A stretch of DNA of 43,885 bases from Bacteroidales bacterium (GCA_017962545.1 JAGCVD010000006.1:1-43885), one strand, 5' to 3'. Shown: positions 22,733 to 30,694, counted from the first letter of the stretch. The notes: a model not told the origin generated them from the letters alone. A program made the numbers and translations.

Positions 22733-24007
22733 ATGCTGCAGTTACAATATATCAAAGAGCATCGTGAGGAGTGCATCTCCCGTTTGAAAATCAAGAATGT
22801 TGCCGACGTCGAAGCCCGTATCGACGAGATTATAGCCCTCGACGCCGATCGTCGCGCCTTGCAGGTGAAAGCAGATGCCGTGAAGGCCGAGCAGAACCGT
22901 ATCGCCAAGGAAATTGGCGGTTTGATGAAACAGGGCAAGAAAGAGGAAGCTGAAGCTGCTAAAGCCCGCACCGCCGAGTTAAAGGCCGAGGAAAAAAGTC
23001 TCGGTGAGCAACAGGCTGCCACTGAGAAGAGCCTCAACGAGAAGCTTATCTCGCTTCCCAACACCCCGCATATCACCGTGCCTTGTGGCAAGAGCGAGGC
23101 CGACAACGTGGTGGTGGCTGAATTCGGACAGAAGCCCGACCTGCCTGCTGACGCATTGCCCCACTGGGAGCTCTGCGCCAAATACGACATCATTGACTTT
23201 GAGTTGGGTAACAAGATTACAGGCGCCGGCTTCCCTGTCTACAAAGGCAAGGGTGCCCGTCTGCAACGCGCCCTCATCAACTTTTTCCTCAACGAGGCCG
23301 CCAACGCCGGCTTCGTGGAGATACAGCCGCCGCTGATGGTCAACGAGGCCAGTGGTCTCGGCACCGGCCAGCTGCCCGACAAGGAGGGTCAGATGTATGC
23401 CATCCCGCTCGACGGCTTCTACATGATACCCACCGCCGAGGTGCCTATCACCAACATCTATCGTGGCTGTGTGGTCGACGCCAAGGAGTTTCCCATCAAG
23501 CGCGCGGGCTACAGCGAGTGCTTCCGCCGCGAGGCCGGCAGCTACGGCAAGGACGTGCGCGGATTGAACCGTCTGCACGAGTTCAGCAAGGTGGAGATAG
23601 TGGTCATCGAGCACCCCGACCGCAGCTACGATATGCTGGAGGAGATGAAGAAACATGTGGGCGGCCTGCTCGACAAGTTGGGCCTGCCGTACCATATCCT
23701 CAAGCTCTGTGGTGGCGACATCAGCTTCACCAGCGCCATGACCTTCGACTTCGAGGTGTGGAGCGCTGCCCAGAAGCGCTGGTTGGAGGTGAGCTCGGTG
23801 TCCAACTTCGAGACCTTCCAGGCCAACCGCATGAAGTTGCGCTTCAAGGACGAGAACGGCAAGATGCAGCTCTGCCACACCCTCAACGGTTCGGCGCTGG
23901 CCCTGCCACGCATCGTGGCGGCTCTGTTAGAGAATAATCAGACTCCCGACGGTATCGTGATGCCCGAGTGCCTGCGTCCCTACCTGGGATTTGATAAGAT
24001 TGACTGA
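22733..24007 (+). CDS. serS: Seryl-tRNA synthetase
   Basis: 424 residues from the ATG at 22733. An N-terminal antiparallel coiled-coil arm (about 25-105, rich in Ala, Lys and Glu: RIAKEIGGLMKQGKKEEAEA) binds the long variable arm of tRNA-Ser. The class II core follows: ALPHWELCAKYDIIDFE, GAGFPVYKGKGARLQRALINF (motif 1), CFRREAGSYGKDVRGLNRLHEFSKVE (motif 2), and the end LCHTLNGSALALPRIVAALLEN (motif 3). The start was chosen because the family begins MLxLxxI and an earlier in-frame start would lie inside the tRNA gene. It is directly downstream of tRNA-Ser(UGA). Confidence 0.96.
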   Translation: MLQLQYIKEHREECISRLKIKNVADVEARIDEIIALDADRRALQVKADAVKAEQNRIAKEIGGLMKQGKKEEAEAAKARTAELKAEEKSLGEQQAATEKSLNEKLISLPNTPHITVPCGKSEADNVVVAEFGQKPDLPADALPHWELCAKYDIIDFELGNKITGAGFPVYKGKGARLQRALINFFLNEAANAGFVEIQPPLMVNEASGLGTGQLPDKEGQMYAIPLDGFYMIPTAEVPITNIYRGCVVDAKEFPIKRAGYSECFRREAGSYGKDVRGLNRLHEFSKVEIVVIEHPDRSYDMLEEMKKHVGGLLDKLGLPYHILKLCGGDISFTSAMTFDFEVWSAAQKRWLEVSSVSNFETFQANRMKLRFKDENGKMQLCHTLNGSALALPRIVAALLENNQTPDGIVMPECLRPYLGFDKID

Positions 24008-24009
24008 TT

Positions 24010-24636
24010 ATGATTGACAACAAGGCGATATTCAATATCAGTTACGGCCTCTTCGTGCTCGTGGCGCGGCAGGGCGACAAAGACAACGCCTGCATCATCA
24101 ACGTGGCTCAGCAGGTCACCAGCGACCCGTTGCAGCTGATGATATGCGTCAACAAGCAGAACCTGACGCACGACATGGTGTTGCGCACCTTGAAGTTCAA
24201 TCTCTGCCCGCTCAGCGAGGAAGCCACCATGAAGCCCTTCCAGCATTTTGGCTTCCAGAGCGGCAAGACGGTGGACAAATTCGCCGAGTGCGAGACCGAG
24301 CTCCGCACGGAGAATGGCTTGCGGTATCTGCCCAAGTATATCAACTCGGTCATCAGCTGTGTTGTCACCAAGAGCATCGACCTCGGTACCCACACCATGT
24401 TTATCGCCCGTGTGATGGAGGCCCAGGTGCTCACCGATAGCCCCTCGATTACCTATGCCTACTACCAGCAGCACATCAAGCCTAAACCAGTGGCCAGTGG
24501 TCGGCAGCCAGAGACCAGCAAGAAGCGCTGGGTCTGTGAGGTCTGCGGTTATGTCTATGAGGGCGACGAAGTGCCCGACGATTTCGTCTGCCCCTGGTGC
24601 AAGCACGGCAAGAGCGACTTCAAGTTGATGGAATAA
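24010..24636 (+). CDS. Flavin reductase-rubredoxin fusion (high-molecular-weight rubredoxin type)
   Basis: 208 residues. Residues 1-155 are a flavin reductase-like FMN-binding domain (NISYGLFVLVARQGDKDNACIINVAQQVTSDP; QHFGFQSGKTVDKF). Residues 173-208 are a rubredoxin with two Cys pairs, [12 protein letters not shown] and CPWCKHGK, that hold one iron. Such fusions pass electrons from NAD(P)H or a flavin partner to oxygen- and peroxide-reducing enzymes in anaerobes, which fits ferritin and rubrerythrin nearby. The linker (about 160-171) is encoded by a 7-base-period array (24487-24521). It starts two bases after the serS stop and is probably co-transcribed. Confidence 0.9.
   Translation: MIDNKAIFNISYGLFVLVARQGDKDNACIINVAQQVTSDPLQLMICVNKQNLTHDMVLRTLKFNLCPLSEEATMKPFQHFGFQSGKTVDKFAECETELRTENGLRYLPKYINSVISCVVTKSIDLGTHTMFIARVMEAQVLTDSPSITYAYYQQHIKPKPVASGRQPETSKKRWVCEVCGYVYEGDEVPDDFVCPWCKHGKSDFKLME
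24487..24521 (+). repeat. Degenerate heptad array (CCAGTGG type) in a domain linker
   Basis: Five 7-base units: CCAGTGG twice, TCGGCAG, CCAGAGA and CCAGCAA. They are read as VASGRQPETSK between the flavin and rubredoxin domains. Confidence 0.7.
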
Positions 24637-24669
24637 AGTAATGAATATAAATAATAGAAAGGATACAAT

Positions 24670-25110
24670 ATGAAAAAGACATTCAAATTCTTTGGAATAG
24701 CTATGCTGTTCGCCATGACGATGATGGCCGTCTCGTGCACCAAGGAGCCGAACAACGCAAACAAGCTTATCGGGACCTGGGAGTGCACTGCCAATAGCGT
24801 GGAAAATCCTGGTATGGGATGGGCTCCAGAAGTGAGCGGCTGCCTGATAGGCCATACGGTTACATTCAAGGAGGACGGTACCTTTAAGGCCACTTCGGCA
24901 CAGTTGTTGGACGGCAGTTCATTGACGGGTTATTGGAGTATTTCCCAAGAGCATTTGTATATCAATAGTGTTAATTGCTGGAAGCTTAAAGGATTCTCCG
25001 AGACCAAGATGAAGATTCAAACCCTCGTTGTCGATGGCGAGATTACGCCTGACGCTGGCGGGAACTTGATATTTGACGGACCTATCGTGCGTGAGTTCAA
25101 GAAGAAATAA
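24670..25110 (+). CDS. Lipocalin-like lipoprotein
   Basis: 146 residues. A lipoprotein signal (MKKTFKFFGIAMLFAMTMMAVSC, lipobox AVSC with Cys23) is followed by CTKEPNNANKLIGTWEC, typical of the small lipocalin-like domains of Bacteroidota. The short beta-strands continue to HTVTFKEDGTFKA, GYWSISQEHLYI and FDGPIVREFKKK. It is probably anchored to a membrane facing the periplasm or the outside. The ligand is unknown. Base composition is a little A+T richer than its neighbours. It lies between the rubredoxin fusion and ferritin genes on the same strand, without a visible promoter of its own. Confidence 0.75.
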   Translation: MKKTFKFFGIAMLFAMTMMAVSCTKEPNNANKLIGTWECTANSVENPGMGWAPEVSGCLIGHTVTFKEDGTFKATSAQLLDGSSLTGYWSISQEHLYINSVNCWKLKGFSETKMKIQTLVVDGEITPDAGGNLIFDGPIVREFKKK

Positions 25111-25130
25111 CCTTTTAAATCCCAATAATT

Positions 25131-25646
25131 ATGCTTAACAAGAAAGTTTCCGACCTGCTCAACGAGCAGATCAACAAGGAGCTCTACAGCGCCTACCTGT
25201 ACCTCGACATGAACAACTACTTCGATAAGCGCGGTCTTGCCGGCTTCGCCAACTGGTACATGATCCAGGCCCAGGAGGAGCGTGACCATGCCATGCTCAT
25301 CTATAAGTATATGCAAAACAACGACTGCCCCATCAAGCTCAACGCCATCGCCATGCCCGACAAGAAATACAAGAAAGACATGGACGTGCTGAAGGCCGGC
25401 CTGGAGCATGAGGAGTATGTCACTGCCAGCATCCACACCATCTACGATGCCGCCTACAAAGTGAAGGACTTCCGCACCATGCAGTTCCTCGACTGGTTCG
25501 TCAAGGAGCAGGGCGAGGAGGAGACCAACGCCCGCGACATGATCACTAAGATGGAGCTGTTCGGCGCCGACCCCAAGAGCCTCTACATGCTCAACCAGGA
25601 ACTCGCCGCCCGCACATACAGCGCCCCGAGCTTGGTGCTCGACTAA
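25131..25646 (+). CDS. ftnA: Ferritin (bacterial non-heme, FtnA type)
   Basis: 171 residues forming the four-helix ferritin fold: LNEQINKELYSAYLYLDMNNYFD with the first iron-binding Glu residues, NWYMIQAQEERDHAMLIYKYM with the ExxH motif, and WFVKEQGEEETNARDMITKME with the late Glu ligands. It stores iron as a 24-mer and limits Fenton chemistry when oxygen enters. The context of rubredoxin fusion and rubrerythrin suggests an oxygen/iron stress group. A strong terminator follows 15 bases after the stop. Confidence 0.95.
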   Translation: MLNKKVSDLLNEQINKELYSAYLYLDMNNYFDKRGLAGFANWYMIQAQEERDHAMLIYKYMQNNDCPIKLNAIAMPDKKYKKDMDVLKAGLEHEEYVTASIHTIYDAAYKVKDFRTMQFLDWFVKEQGEEETNARDMITKMELFGADPKSLYMLNQELAARTYSAPSLVLD

Positions 25647-25660
25647 TTCCTAGATAGGAT

Positions 25661-25694
25661 AAAAAAAACGCGCCCGATGAGGCGCGTTTTTTTT
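25661..25694. terminator. Bidirectional intrinsic terminator (ftnA and the convergent secreted-protein gene)
   Basis: A perfect 8-bp stem AACGCGCC / GGCGCGTT with loop CGATGA, flanked by eight A on the left and eight T on the right, so it can end transcription from both directions. Confidence 0.92.
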
Positions 25695-25713
25695 ATTAGT
25701 TCATTGAATATTT

Positions 25714-26307
25714 CTATAAATCCTCATATATTGAGGCATTCTTTTCTCGGTCATATGTGGCATCATTTATTTTGTCAACATAATACAAACCAAGTTGTCC
25801 GGATTTTAAGATTAGAAGAGTTAGTTCTCCTGTGGCTGTTGTAAAGCGAGTATAGTAGTTACATTTGTCTACTTTTATTGCGGTCATTTCATAACCATCT
25901 CCCTCATAATAAGGGCTAGAGAAACTTTTTCTTTGCAATGTTGGTTTCCCATACTTTACTTGAAGGTTATTTTCTAATTTCTTAAAGTCGGATTTTATAC
26001 TATACCATGAAGTTTGTTCAGGGAATGCAACAACTACCATGTAAACGGTTTTGCTTCGGGAAGTTGTGTATACAGCAACCTCCACGTCTTCTCCGGCAAA
26101 GGAACCTTTCATCATGGCTGCATCATCAGTAACCTTGGTAGTTGTAAATCCCAGTTGATTTAATTGACTAGTGTAAGATTCCAGATTTCCGTCAATGGGA
26201 ATGCCTTTAAAGTCTAAATGAGTGGGATTTTCTTGAGCAAAAGCAATGCCTCCACCTAAAGTTAGAGTAACCAGAAAAGTGATAAGAGATAGTTTTTTTA
26301 ACATCAT
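25714..26307 (-). CDS. A+T-rich secreted protein of unknown function
   Basis: 197 residues with a signal peptide (cleavage near AFAQEN, residue 25). The mature part begins HLDFKGIPIDGNLESYTSQLNQLGFTT, a pattern seen in many uncharacterised Bacteroidales exported proteins. It then alternates strands and loops (VEVAVYTTSRSKTVYMVVVAFPE; KYGKPTLQRKSF; NYYTRFTTATGELTLLILKS). No catalytic motif was recognised. The DNA is strikingly A+T rich: one 60-base line I counted (25741-25800) has 35% G+C, compared with 63% in a line of the rubrerythrin gene. This suggests recent acquisition or relaxed selection. No TAnnTTTG box lies directly upstream, so it may depend on read-through from the small RNA at 26375-26565. 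Confidence 0.75.
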   Translation of the reverse strand: MMLKKLSLITFLVTLTLGGGIAFAQENPTHLDFKGIPIDGNLESYTSQLNQLGFTTTKVTDDAAMMKGSFAGEDVEVAVYTTSRSKTVYMVVVAFPEQTSWYSIKSDFKKLENNLQVKYGKPTLQRKSFSSPYYEGDGYEMTAIKVDKCNYYTRFTTATGELTLLILKSGQLGLYYVDKINDATYDREKNASIYEDL

Positions 26308-26374
26308 AATTGTGCCTATTTACTGTTGGCTCGTCAGTTTTTATTCTCACCAGTGCCGTGGCGAGAGAACAATT
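26308..26374. other. Short spacer between the small RNA and the secreted-protein gene
   Basis: It contains an imperfect hairpin (on minus, TTCTC-T-CGCC ... GGTG-AGAA near 26340-26372) with no T-run after it on either strand, so it is not a convincing terminator. No promoter box was seen. Confidence 0.4.
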
Positions 26375-26565
26375 ATTTAATAAAGAAGCGTGGCACCGAA
26401 TGCCGCTTCATCTGGAAGAGGTCGTGAGAATTACCTTGAACTGAGAAGATGCAAACAGTCCACGCTAATGCACGTGAACCGTGACACTTGCCCTTGCAGT
26501 TCTTGAAATTTCTCACGTTTCTTCCAGCAGTGGCTAGCATTACGCTTCGTGATTTCCTATGAAAT
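26375..26565 (-). ncRNA. Structured small RNA of about 190 bases (6S-like or other Bacteroidales RNA)
   Basis: A strong promoter (26572-26602) sets a start near 26565, and a hairpin followed by a T-rich tail (26374-26409) sets an end. The RNA folds as a long rod on the minus strand. GAAGCGT near the 5' end pairs with ACGCTTC at the 3' end; CTGGAAGA pairs with TCTTCCAG, CGTGAGAA with TTCTCACG, GAACTG with CAGTTC, and TGCAA with TTGCA; the tip GTTCACG / CGTGGAC closes over an 8-base loop. The 3' ACGCTTC strand can alternatively form the terminator hairpin GAAGCG-GCA...TGCC-A-CGCTTC, so two conformations compete. Length and rod shape recall 6S RNA, but I could not match it to a family by sequence. 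A reading frame across it (26373-26654) is not gene-like. Confidence 0.7.
26385..26409 (-). terminator. Terminator hairpin at the 3' end of the small RNA
   Basis: On minus, GAAGCG-GCA / TGCC-A-CGCTTC with loop TTCGG, followed by TTTATTAAATAATT. Its 3' strand overlaps the closing stem of the small RNA. Confidence 0.65.
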
Positions 26566-26571
26566 CGACTG

Positions 26572-26602
26572 CAAAAATACGATAAATATTTCAAACCACA
26601 AA
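26572..26602 (-). promoter_or_regulatory. Bacteroides-type promoter of the small RNA
   Basis: On minus, TTTG (26599-26602), 19 bases, then TATTTTTG (26572-26579): a perfect match to the consensus. Confidence 0.85.
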
Positions 26603-26632
26603 AATAATTTTCGTCATATCGCAAAAAGTACG

Positions 26633-26640
26633 TATCTTTG
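26633..26640 (+). promoter_or_regulatory. -7 box of the rubrerythrin promoter
   Basis: TATCTTTG matches TAnnTTTG exactly; about 20 bases upstream is TTTTC as a weak -33. The leader is about 40 bases. The promoter is back to back with that of the small RNA. Confidence 0.75.
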
Positions 26641-26687
26641 CACTTGAAAAACAACTAGAATATTAACCCTAAAAACCCAAGAACATT

Positions 26688-27227
26688 ATGAGCAAAAAGT
26701 TTATCTGCCCTGTGTGCGGCTATGTGTATGAAGGCGACGAGATGCCTGAGAAGTGCCCCATCTGTGGCAAGCCCATGCAGGAAGTGAAAGAGGATATCAA
26801 GACCTGGGCCGCCGAGCATATCGTCGGCGTGGCCAAGGACGCCCCCGAAGACATCAAGATGGACCTCCGCGCCAATTTTGAGGGCGAGTGCAAGGAAGTC
26901 GGTATGTACCTGGCCATGGCCCGTGTGGCTCACCGCGAGGGTTATCCCGAGGTGGGTCTCTACTGGGAGAAGGCCGCCTTTGAGGAAGCCGAGCACGCCG
27001 CCAAGTTCGCCGAGTTGCTGGGTGAAGTGCTGACCGACAGCACCAAGGAGAACCTCAAGATGCGCGTCGATGCCGAGTACGGCGCCACTGCCGGCAAGAC
27101 CGACCTCGCCAAGCGTGCCAAAGCCCTCAATCTCGACGCCATCCACGACACCGTCCATGAGATGGCCCGCGACGAGGCCCGCCACGGCAAGGCCCTCGAA
27201 GGACTGCTGAACCGCTATTTCAAATGA
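26688..27227 (+). CDS. rbr: Rubrerythrin, reverse type (N-terminal rubredoxin domain)
   Basis: 179 residues. The rubredoxin-like iron site comes first ([13 protein letters not shown] and KCPICGKP, residues 6-30), followed by the di-iron ferritin-like domain with the ligand motifs [21 protein letters not shown] and the C-terminal [20 protein letters not shown]. Classical rubrerythrin has the opposite order, so this is the reverse rubrerythrin form. It reduces hydrogen peroxide (and oxygen, indirectly) with electrons from NADH through a rubredoxin or flavin partner, such as the fusion protein encoded at 24010-24636. An inverted-repeat element separates it from lpxK. Confidence 0.95.
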   Translation: MSKKFICPVCGYVYEGDEMPEKCPICGKPMQEVKEDIKTWAAEHIVGVAKDAPEDIKMDLRANFEGECKEVGMYLAMARVAHREGYPEVGLYWEKAAFEEAEHAAKFAELLGEVLTDSTKENLKMRVDAEYGATAGKTDLAKRAKALNLDAIHDTVHEMARDEARHGKALEGLLNRYFK

Positions 27228-27229
27228 TA

Positions 27230-27340
27230 GAAGACAGAAGAAAAGAAGACAGGAGATAAGACGGTGGCATGCTTGCACTCAAATGATGACATAATGGTAT
27301 TGCCTTATCTCCTTAACTCCTGACTCCTTAACTCCTAAAC
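27230..27340 (+). repeat. Intercistronic inverted-repeat element, copy 4 (rbr-lpxK), reversed orientation
   Basis: The left arm is built from AGAAGAC words and GGAGATAAGAC. The right arm has GGTATTGCCTTATCTCC and then repeats of CTTAACTCC (CTCCTTAACTCCTGACTCCTTAACTCC region, 27308-27336). Read on minus, the right arm equals the 5' arm of copy 1 with GTAGTTAAG replaced by GGAGTTAAG, so the copy is inverted relative to the genes compared with copies 1-3. Confidence 0.6.
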
Positions 27341-27345
27341 AAGAC

Positions 27346-28461
27346 ATGAGCTTCCGCACCACCATATCCTGGCTGCTGTTCCCACTGACCATGTGGTATG
27401 CTGTCGGCGTGGCGGTGCGGAACTTCCTTTTCTCCATCGGTGTCAAGCGGCAGGCAGCGCCCCATATCACCACCATCGGTGTGGGCAATCTGGCCACGGG
27501 CGGCACTGGCAAGACGCCTCATGTGGAGTACCTGCTGGATCTTCTGTCGGACAAGTACCGCACCGCCATGCTCAGCCGAGGCTACAAACGGCAGAGCAAG
27601 GGCTTCGTGGTTGACGATGGCAGTCACGATGCCGCCCTGCTGGGCGACGAGGCCGCCATGATAGCCTGCAAGCACCCTGACGTGCAGGTGGCCGTCTGTG
27701 AGAAAAGAGTGGAGGGTGTACGGCAGCTGATGGCTCAGGAGCGGGTAGAGCAGCAGGGTGATGAGGAGGTGCACGTATCCACTGCGCCCCAACTTATCGT
27801 CCTCGACGATGTCTTCCAGCACCGCTACATCAAGCCCAACATCAACATCCTGCTCACCGAGTTCCGTCACCCGTACTACAACGACCACATCCTGCCCTAC
27901 GGCAACCTGCGCGAGTTCCGCTCGGCGCGTCGCTATGCAGGCATCGTCATCGTCACCAAGTGTCCGGCACGCCTAAACCCCGTCGACAAACATAATATCA
28001 TCAACGACCTGCGGCTGGAGAACTACCAAAAGGTTTTCTTCACCTATCTGCAGTATGGCTCTTTGCAGACCCTCGACGGGAAGCCCGTCGACCTCGACCT
28101 GCGGCGGATGGAGCAGGTGCTTGTCGTCACCGGTATAGCCCACCCCGAGCCCATGCTCGAGGAGGTGCGGAAGAGCTGCAAGCTGCAGCACCTCTGCTTC
28201 GACGACCACCACAACTATACTATGCGCGACGTGGCTCGCATCCGTGCCGCCTTCGACAGCCTGCCGGGCAGTCGCAAGGTTATCCTTACCACCGAGAAGG
28301 ACGCCATGCGCCTCCGCGGTCTTACGGGCGACTTGCCCGTATGTGTGCTGCCTGTCAAGGTGGCCTTCCACAAGGACAACGACATCAACTTCGACCAACT
28401 CATCGAGTCATCGGTCCGCGAGAACATCTCGTTCCTCAGCAAACTCAGCATCTGGGGCTGA
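27346..28461 (+). CDS. lpxK: Tetraacyldisaccharide 4'-kinase
   Basis: 371 residues. After a hydrophobic N-terminal helix (SWLLFPLTMWYAVGVAVRNFLF) comes the P-loop GVGNLATGGTGKTPH (about 44-58), then AMLSRGYKR, GDEAAMIA, VLDDVFQHRYIKPNINILL, GNLREF and, near the end, VILTTEKDAMRL. It phosphorylates the 4' position of the lipid A precursor at the inner membrane. The stretch before VLDDVFQHR (QERVEQQGDEEVHVSTAPQ, about 127-145) is longer than in homologues I recall and charged; it may be a lineage-specific loop. It is convergent with the glutamine synthetase gene, only 10 bases away, with no terminator seen. Confidence 0.93.
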   Translation: MSFRTTISWLLFPLTMWYAVGVAVRNFLFSIGVKRQAAPHITTIGVGNLATGGTGKTPHVEYLLDLLSDKYRTAMLSRGYKRQSKGFVVDDGSHDAALLGDEAAMIACKHPDVQVAVCEKRVEGVRQLMAQERVEQQGDEEVHVSTAPQLIVLDDVFQHRYIKPNINILLTEFRHPYYNDHILPYGNLREFRSARRYAGIVIVTKCPARLNPVDKHNIINDLRLENYQKVFFTYLQYGSLQTLDGKPVDLDLRRMEQVLVVTGIAHPEPMLEEVRKSCKLQHLCFDDHHNYTMRDVARIRAAFDSLPGSRKVILTTEKDAMRLRGLTGDLPVCVLPVKVAFHKDNDINFDQLIESSVRENISFLSKLSIWG

Positions 28462-28471
28462 CCCCAACTAA

Positions 28472-30661
28472 TTAGTGTGAGAAGAGTATCTCCCTGTATT
28501 TCGGCAGGGGCCAGAGTTCGTCGTCGACGATGAGTTCGAGTTTGTCGACGTGGTAGCGGATGGGGTCGAAGTAGGGCAGCACGGTGTCGTGGTAGGCAAT
28601 GGCGCGTTCCCGCTCGTTGGCGATGTGGTTGGCTTGTTTACGGGCCTCGACCATGTTGTCCACATTCTGCTTGATAGAAGCGATGTGCGTTGAGAGCTCT
28701 TCTATCAGCGAGTCGTCGTGCGCCGAGAGGGTGCGGGCTTTGTCAATGTCGTACACCTGACGCATCTTGTAGACGTTATCGAGCAGCGTCGACTGATAGC
28801 GGGTGGCCACGGGGATGATGTGGTTGAGCACGATGTCGCCCAGCACACGCGCCTCAATCTGTACCTTCTTGATGTAGGTGTCCCACTTCACCTCGTTGCG
28901 GGCGGCCAGTTCGGTGCGGTTCATCACGCCGGTGGCCTCGAACATCTGCACCGACGAGGGCGAGGTGTAGGCGTCGTAGATGAGCGGCACACTGCTTTCG
29001 CAATCCAAGCCGCGCCGTTGCGCCTCCTGACGCCATTCGTCGCTGTAGCCGTTGCCGTCGAAGCGGATGGCTTTCGACTCGCGGATGTACTCACGCAGCA
29101 CCTCGAAGATGGCGTGTTCTTTTTGCTCACCTGCCGCCATGCGGGTATCCACCTCCTGACGAAACTCGCGCAGTTGTGAGGCGACGGCGGTGTTGAGGGC
29201 TATCATGGCACAGCCGCAGTTGGCCGAGGAACCCACGGCGCGGAACTCGAAGCGGTTGCCTGTGAAGGCAAAGGGTGAGGTACGGTTGCGGTCGGTGTTA
29301 TCAACTAGCACCTCGGGGATATGCGCCACGCCGAGTTGCATGCGGCGTTTCTCGTCGAGGACGATCTCCTTGTCGGCAATTTCCAGCTGGTCGAGCACCG
29401 CCGACAGCTGACTGCCGAGGAAGACGCTGATGATGGAGGGCGGCGCCTCCTGAGCTCCCAGACGATGGGCGTTGGTGGCGGTCATGATGGAGGCCTTTAG
29501 GAGGGCGTTGTGCTTCTTGACGGCCATCATCACGTTGACCAGGAAGGTGACGAAGCGCAGGTTCTCTTCGGGCGTCTTGCCGGGGGTGAGGAGGCCGACG
29601 CCGGTGTCGGTGCCCAGCGACCAGTTGCAATGTTTGCCCGAGCCGTTGACACCGGCAAATGGCTTCTCGTGCAGCAGCACCTTGAAGCCATGACGGCTGG
29701 CCACCTTGTGCATCAGCGACATCAGTATCAGGTTCTGGTCGACGGCTAGGTTGGTCTCGTTGTAGATGGGCGCCAGCTCGAACTGGTTGGGCGCTACCTC
29801 GTTGTGGCGCGTCTTGCAGGGGATGGCATATTTATAGGCTTCGAACTCAAGCTCCTTCATGAACGACTGCACACGGGCGGGGATGGCTCCGAAATAGTGG
29901 TCTTCGAGCTGTTGGTTCTTGGCCGATTCATGACCTAAAAGAGTGCGGCCCGTCAGCAGCAAGTCGGGACGGGCGGAATAGATGGACTCGTCGACGAGGA
30001 AATACTCCTGCTCCCAACCTAGATAGGAATAGACTTTGCGTACGGCGGGGTCGAAGAGGTGACACACATCGGTGGCGGCACAGTCGACAGCGTGCAACGC
30101 CTTGAGCAGCGGAGTTTTGTAGTCGAGTGCCTCGCCGGTATAGGAGACGAAGACCGTAGGGATGCAGAGGGTGTCGTCGACCATGAAGGCGGGCGACGAG
30201 GTGTCCCAGGCGGTGTAGCCGCGGGCCTCGAAGGTGTTGCGGATGCCGCCGTTTGGGAAACTGGAGCCGTCGGCCTCCTGCTGCGCCAGCAGTTTGCCCG
30301 AGAACTCCTCAATCACGTCGCTCCCCGGCTGACCGGCATACTCGATGAAGGCATCGTGCTTCTCGGCTGTGCCCTCGGTGAGTGGCTGGAACCAGTGGGT
30401 GTAGTGGGTCGCGCCCATGTCGAGAGCCCAGTTCTTCATGCCGACCGCCACGTTGTTGGCAATCTCGCGGTTGAAGGGTGCCCCGTTGTCGAGCACATTG
30501 CAGAACGCCCTGTAGGTCTCTGCCGAGAGGTAGCGGGCCATCTGTTTCCGTCCGAACACATGGTTGCCGTAGTAGTCGGAAACCATACCTGCGGGAGGCT
30601 GGACGGCCACCGCCTTCTTGGCGAAAGCCTCCTGCAGCACTTTGAAACGAAGATTACTCAT
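28472..30661 (-). CDS. glnN: Glutamine synthetase type III
   Basis: 729 residues, the length of the large GSIII class typical of Bacteroides and cyanobacteria, not of GlnA-I (about 470). Recognisable parts are the N-terminal FGRKQMARYLSAETY, GATHYTHWFQPLTEGTAEKHDAFIEY, the catalytic HEKPFAGVNGSGKHCNWSLGTD, and NRTSPFAFTGNRFEFRAVGSSANC. It makes glutamine from glutamate and ammonia with ATP, the main route of ammonia assimilation in these bacteria. It is the third gene after hisS and an outer-membrane protein gene on the same strand. There is no clear TAnnTTTG box just upstream, so it may share their transcript. Confidence 0.97.
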   Translation of the reverse strand: MSNLRFKVLQEAFAKKAVAVQPPAGMVSDYYGNHVFGRKQMARYLSAETYRAFCNVLDNGAPFNREIANNVAVGMKNWALDMGATHYTHWFQPLTEGTAEKHDAFIEYAGQPGSDVIEEFSGKLLAQQEADGSSFPNGGIRNTFEARGYTAWDTSSPAFMVDDTLCIPTVFVSYTGEALDYKTPLLKALHAVDCAATDVCHLFDPAVRKVYSYLGWEQEYFLVDESIYSARPDLLLTGRTLLGHESAKNQQLEDHYFGAIPARVQSFMKELEFEAYKYAIPCKTRHNEVAPNQFELAPIYNETNLAVDQNLILMSLMHKVASRHGFKVLLHEKPFAGVNGSGKHCNWSLGTDTGVGLLTPGKTPEENLRFVTFLVNVMMAVKKHNALLKASIMTATNAHRLGAQEAPPSIISVFLGSQLSAVLDQLEIADKEIVLDEKRRMQLGVAHIPEVLVDNTDRNRTSPFAFTGNRFEFRAVGSSANCGCAMIALNTAVASQLREFRQEVDTRMAAGEQKEHAIFEVLREYIRESKAIRFDGNGYSDEWRQEAQRRGLDCESSVPLIYDAYTSPSSVQMFEATGVMNRTELAARNEVKWDTYIKKVQIEARVLGDIVLNHIIPVATRYQSTLLDNVYKMRQVYDIDKARTLSAHDDSLIEELSTHIASIKQNVDNMVEARKQANHIANERERAIAYHDTVLPYFDPIRYHVDKLELIVDDELWPLPKYREILFSH

Positions 30662-30694
30662 TAATTAGAATAATGATGCTAATATAATTGGGAT

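Noticed and set aside
25661-25694. Repeat element between ftnA and the next gene
   Set aside because: It is a standard terminator hairpin with A and T runs on both sides.
26373-26654. 93-codon open frame on the minus strand over the small RNA
   Set aside because: It starts upstream of the predicted promoter, has many Cys, Arg and Lys with no pattern, and the DNA is better explained as a structured RNA with a promoter and terminator.
27700-27785. Possible heptad array inside lpxK (charged extra loop)
   Set aside because: The encoded loop is longer than I remember for LpxK, but I could not line up a constant 7- or 9-base period.
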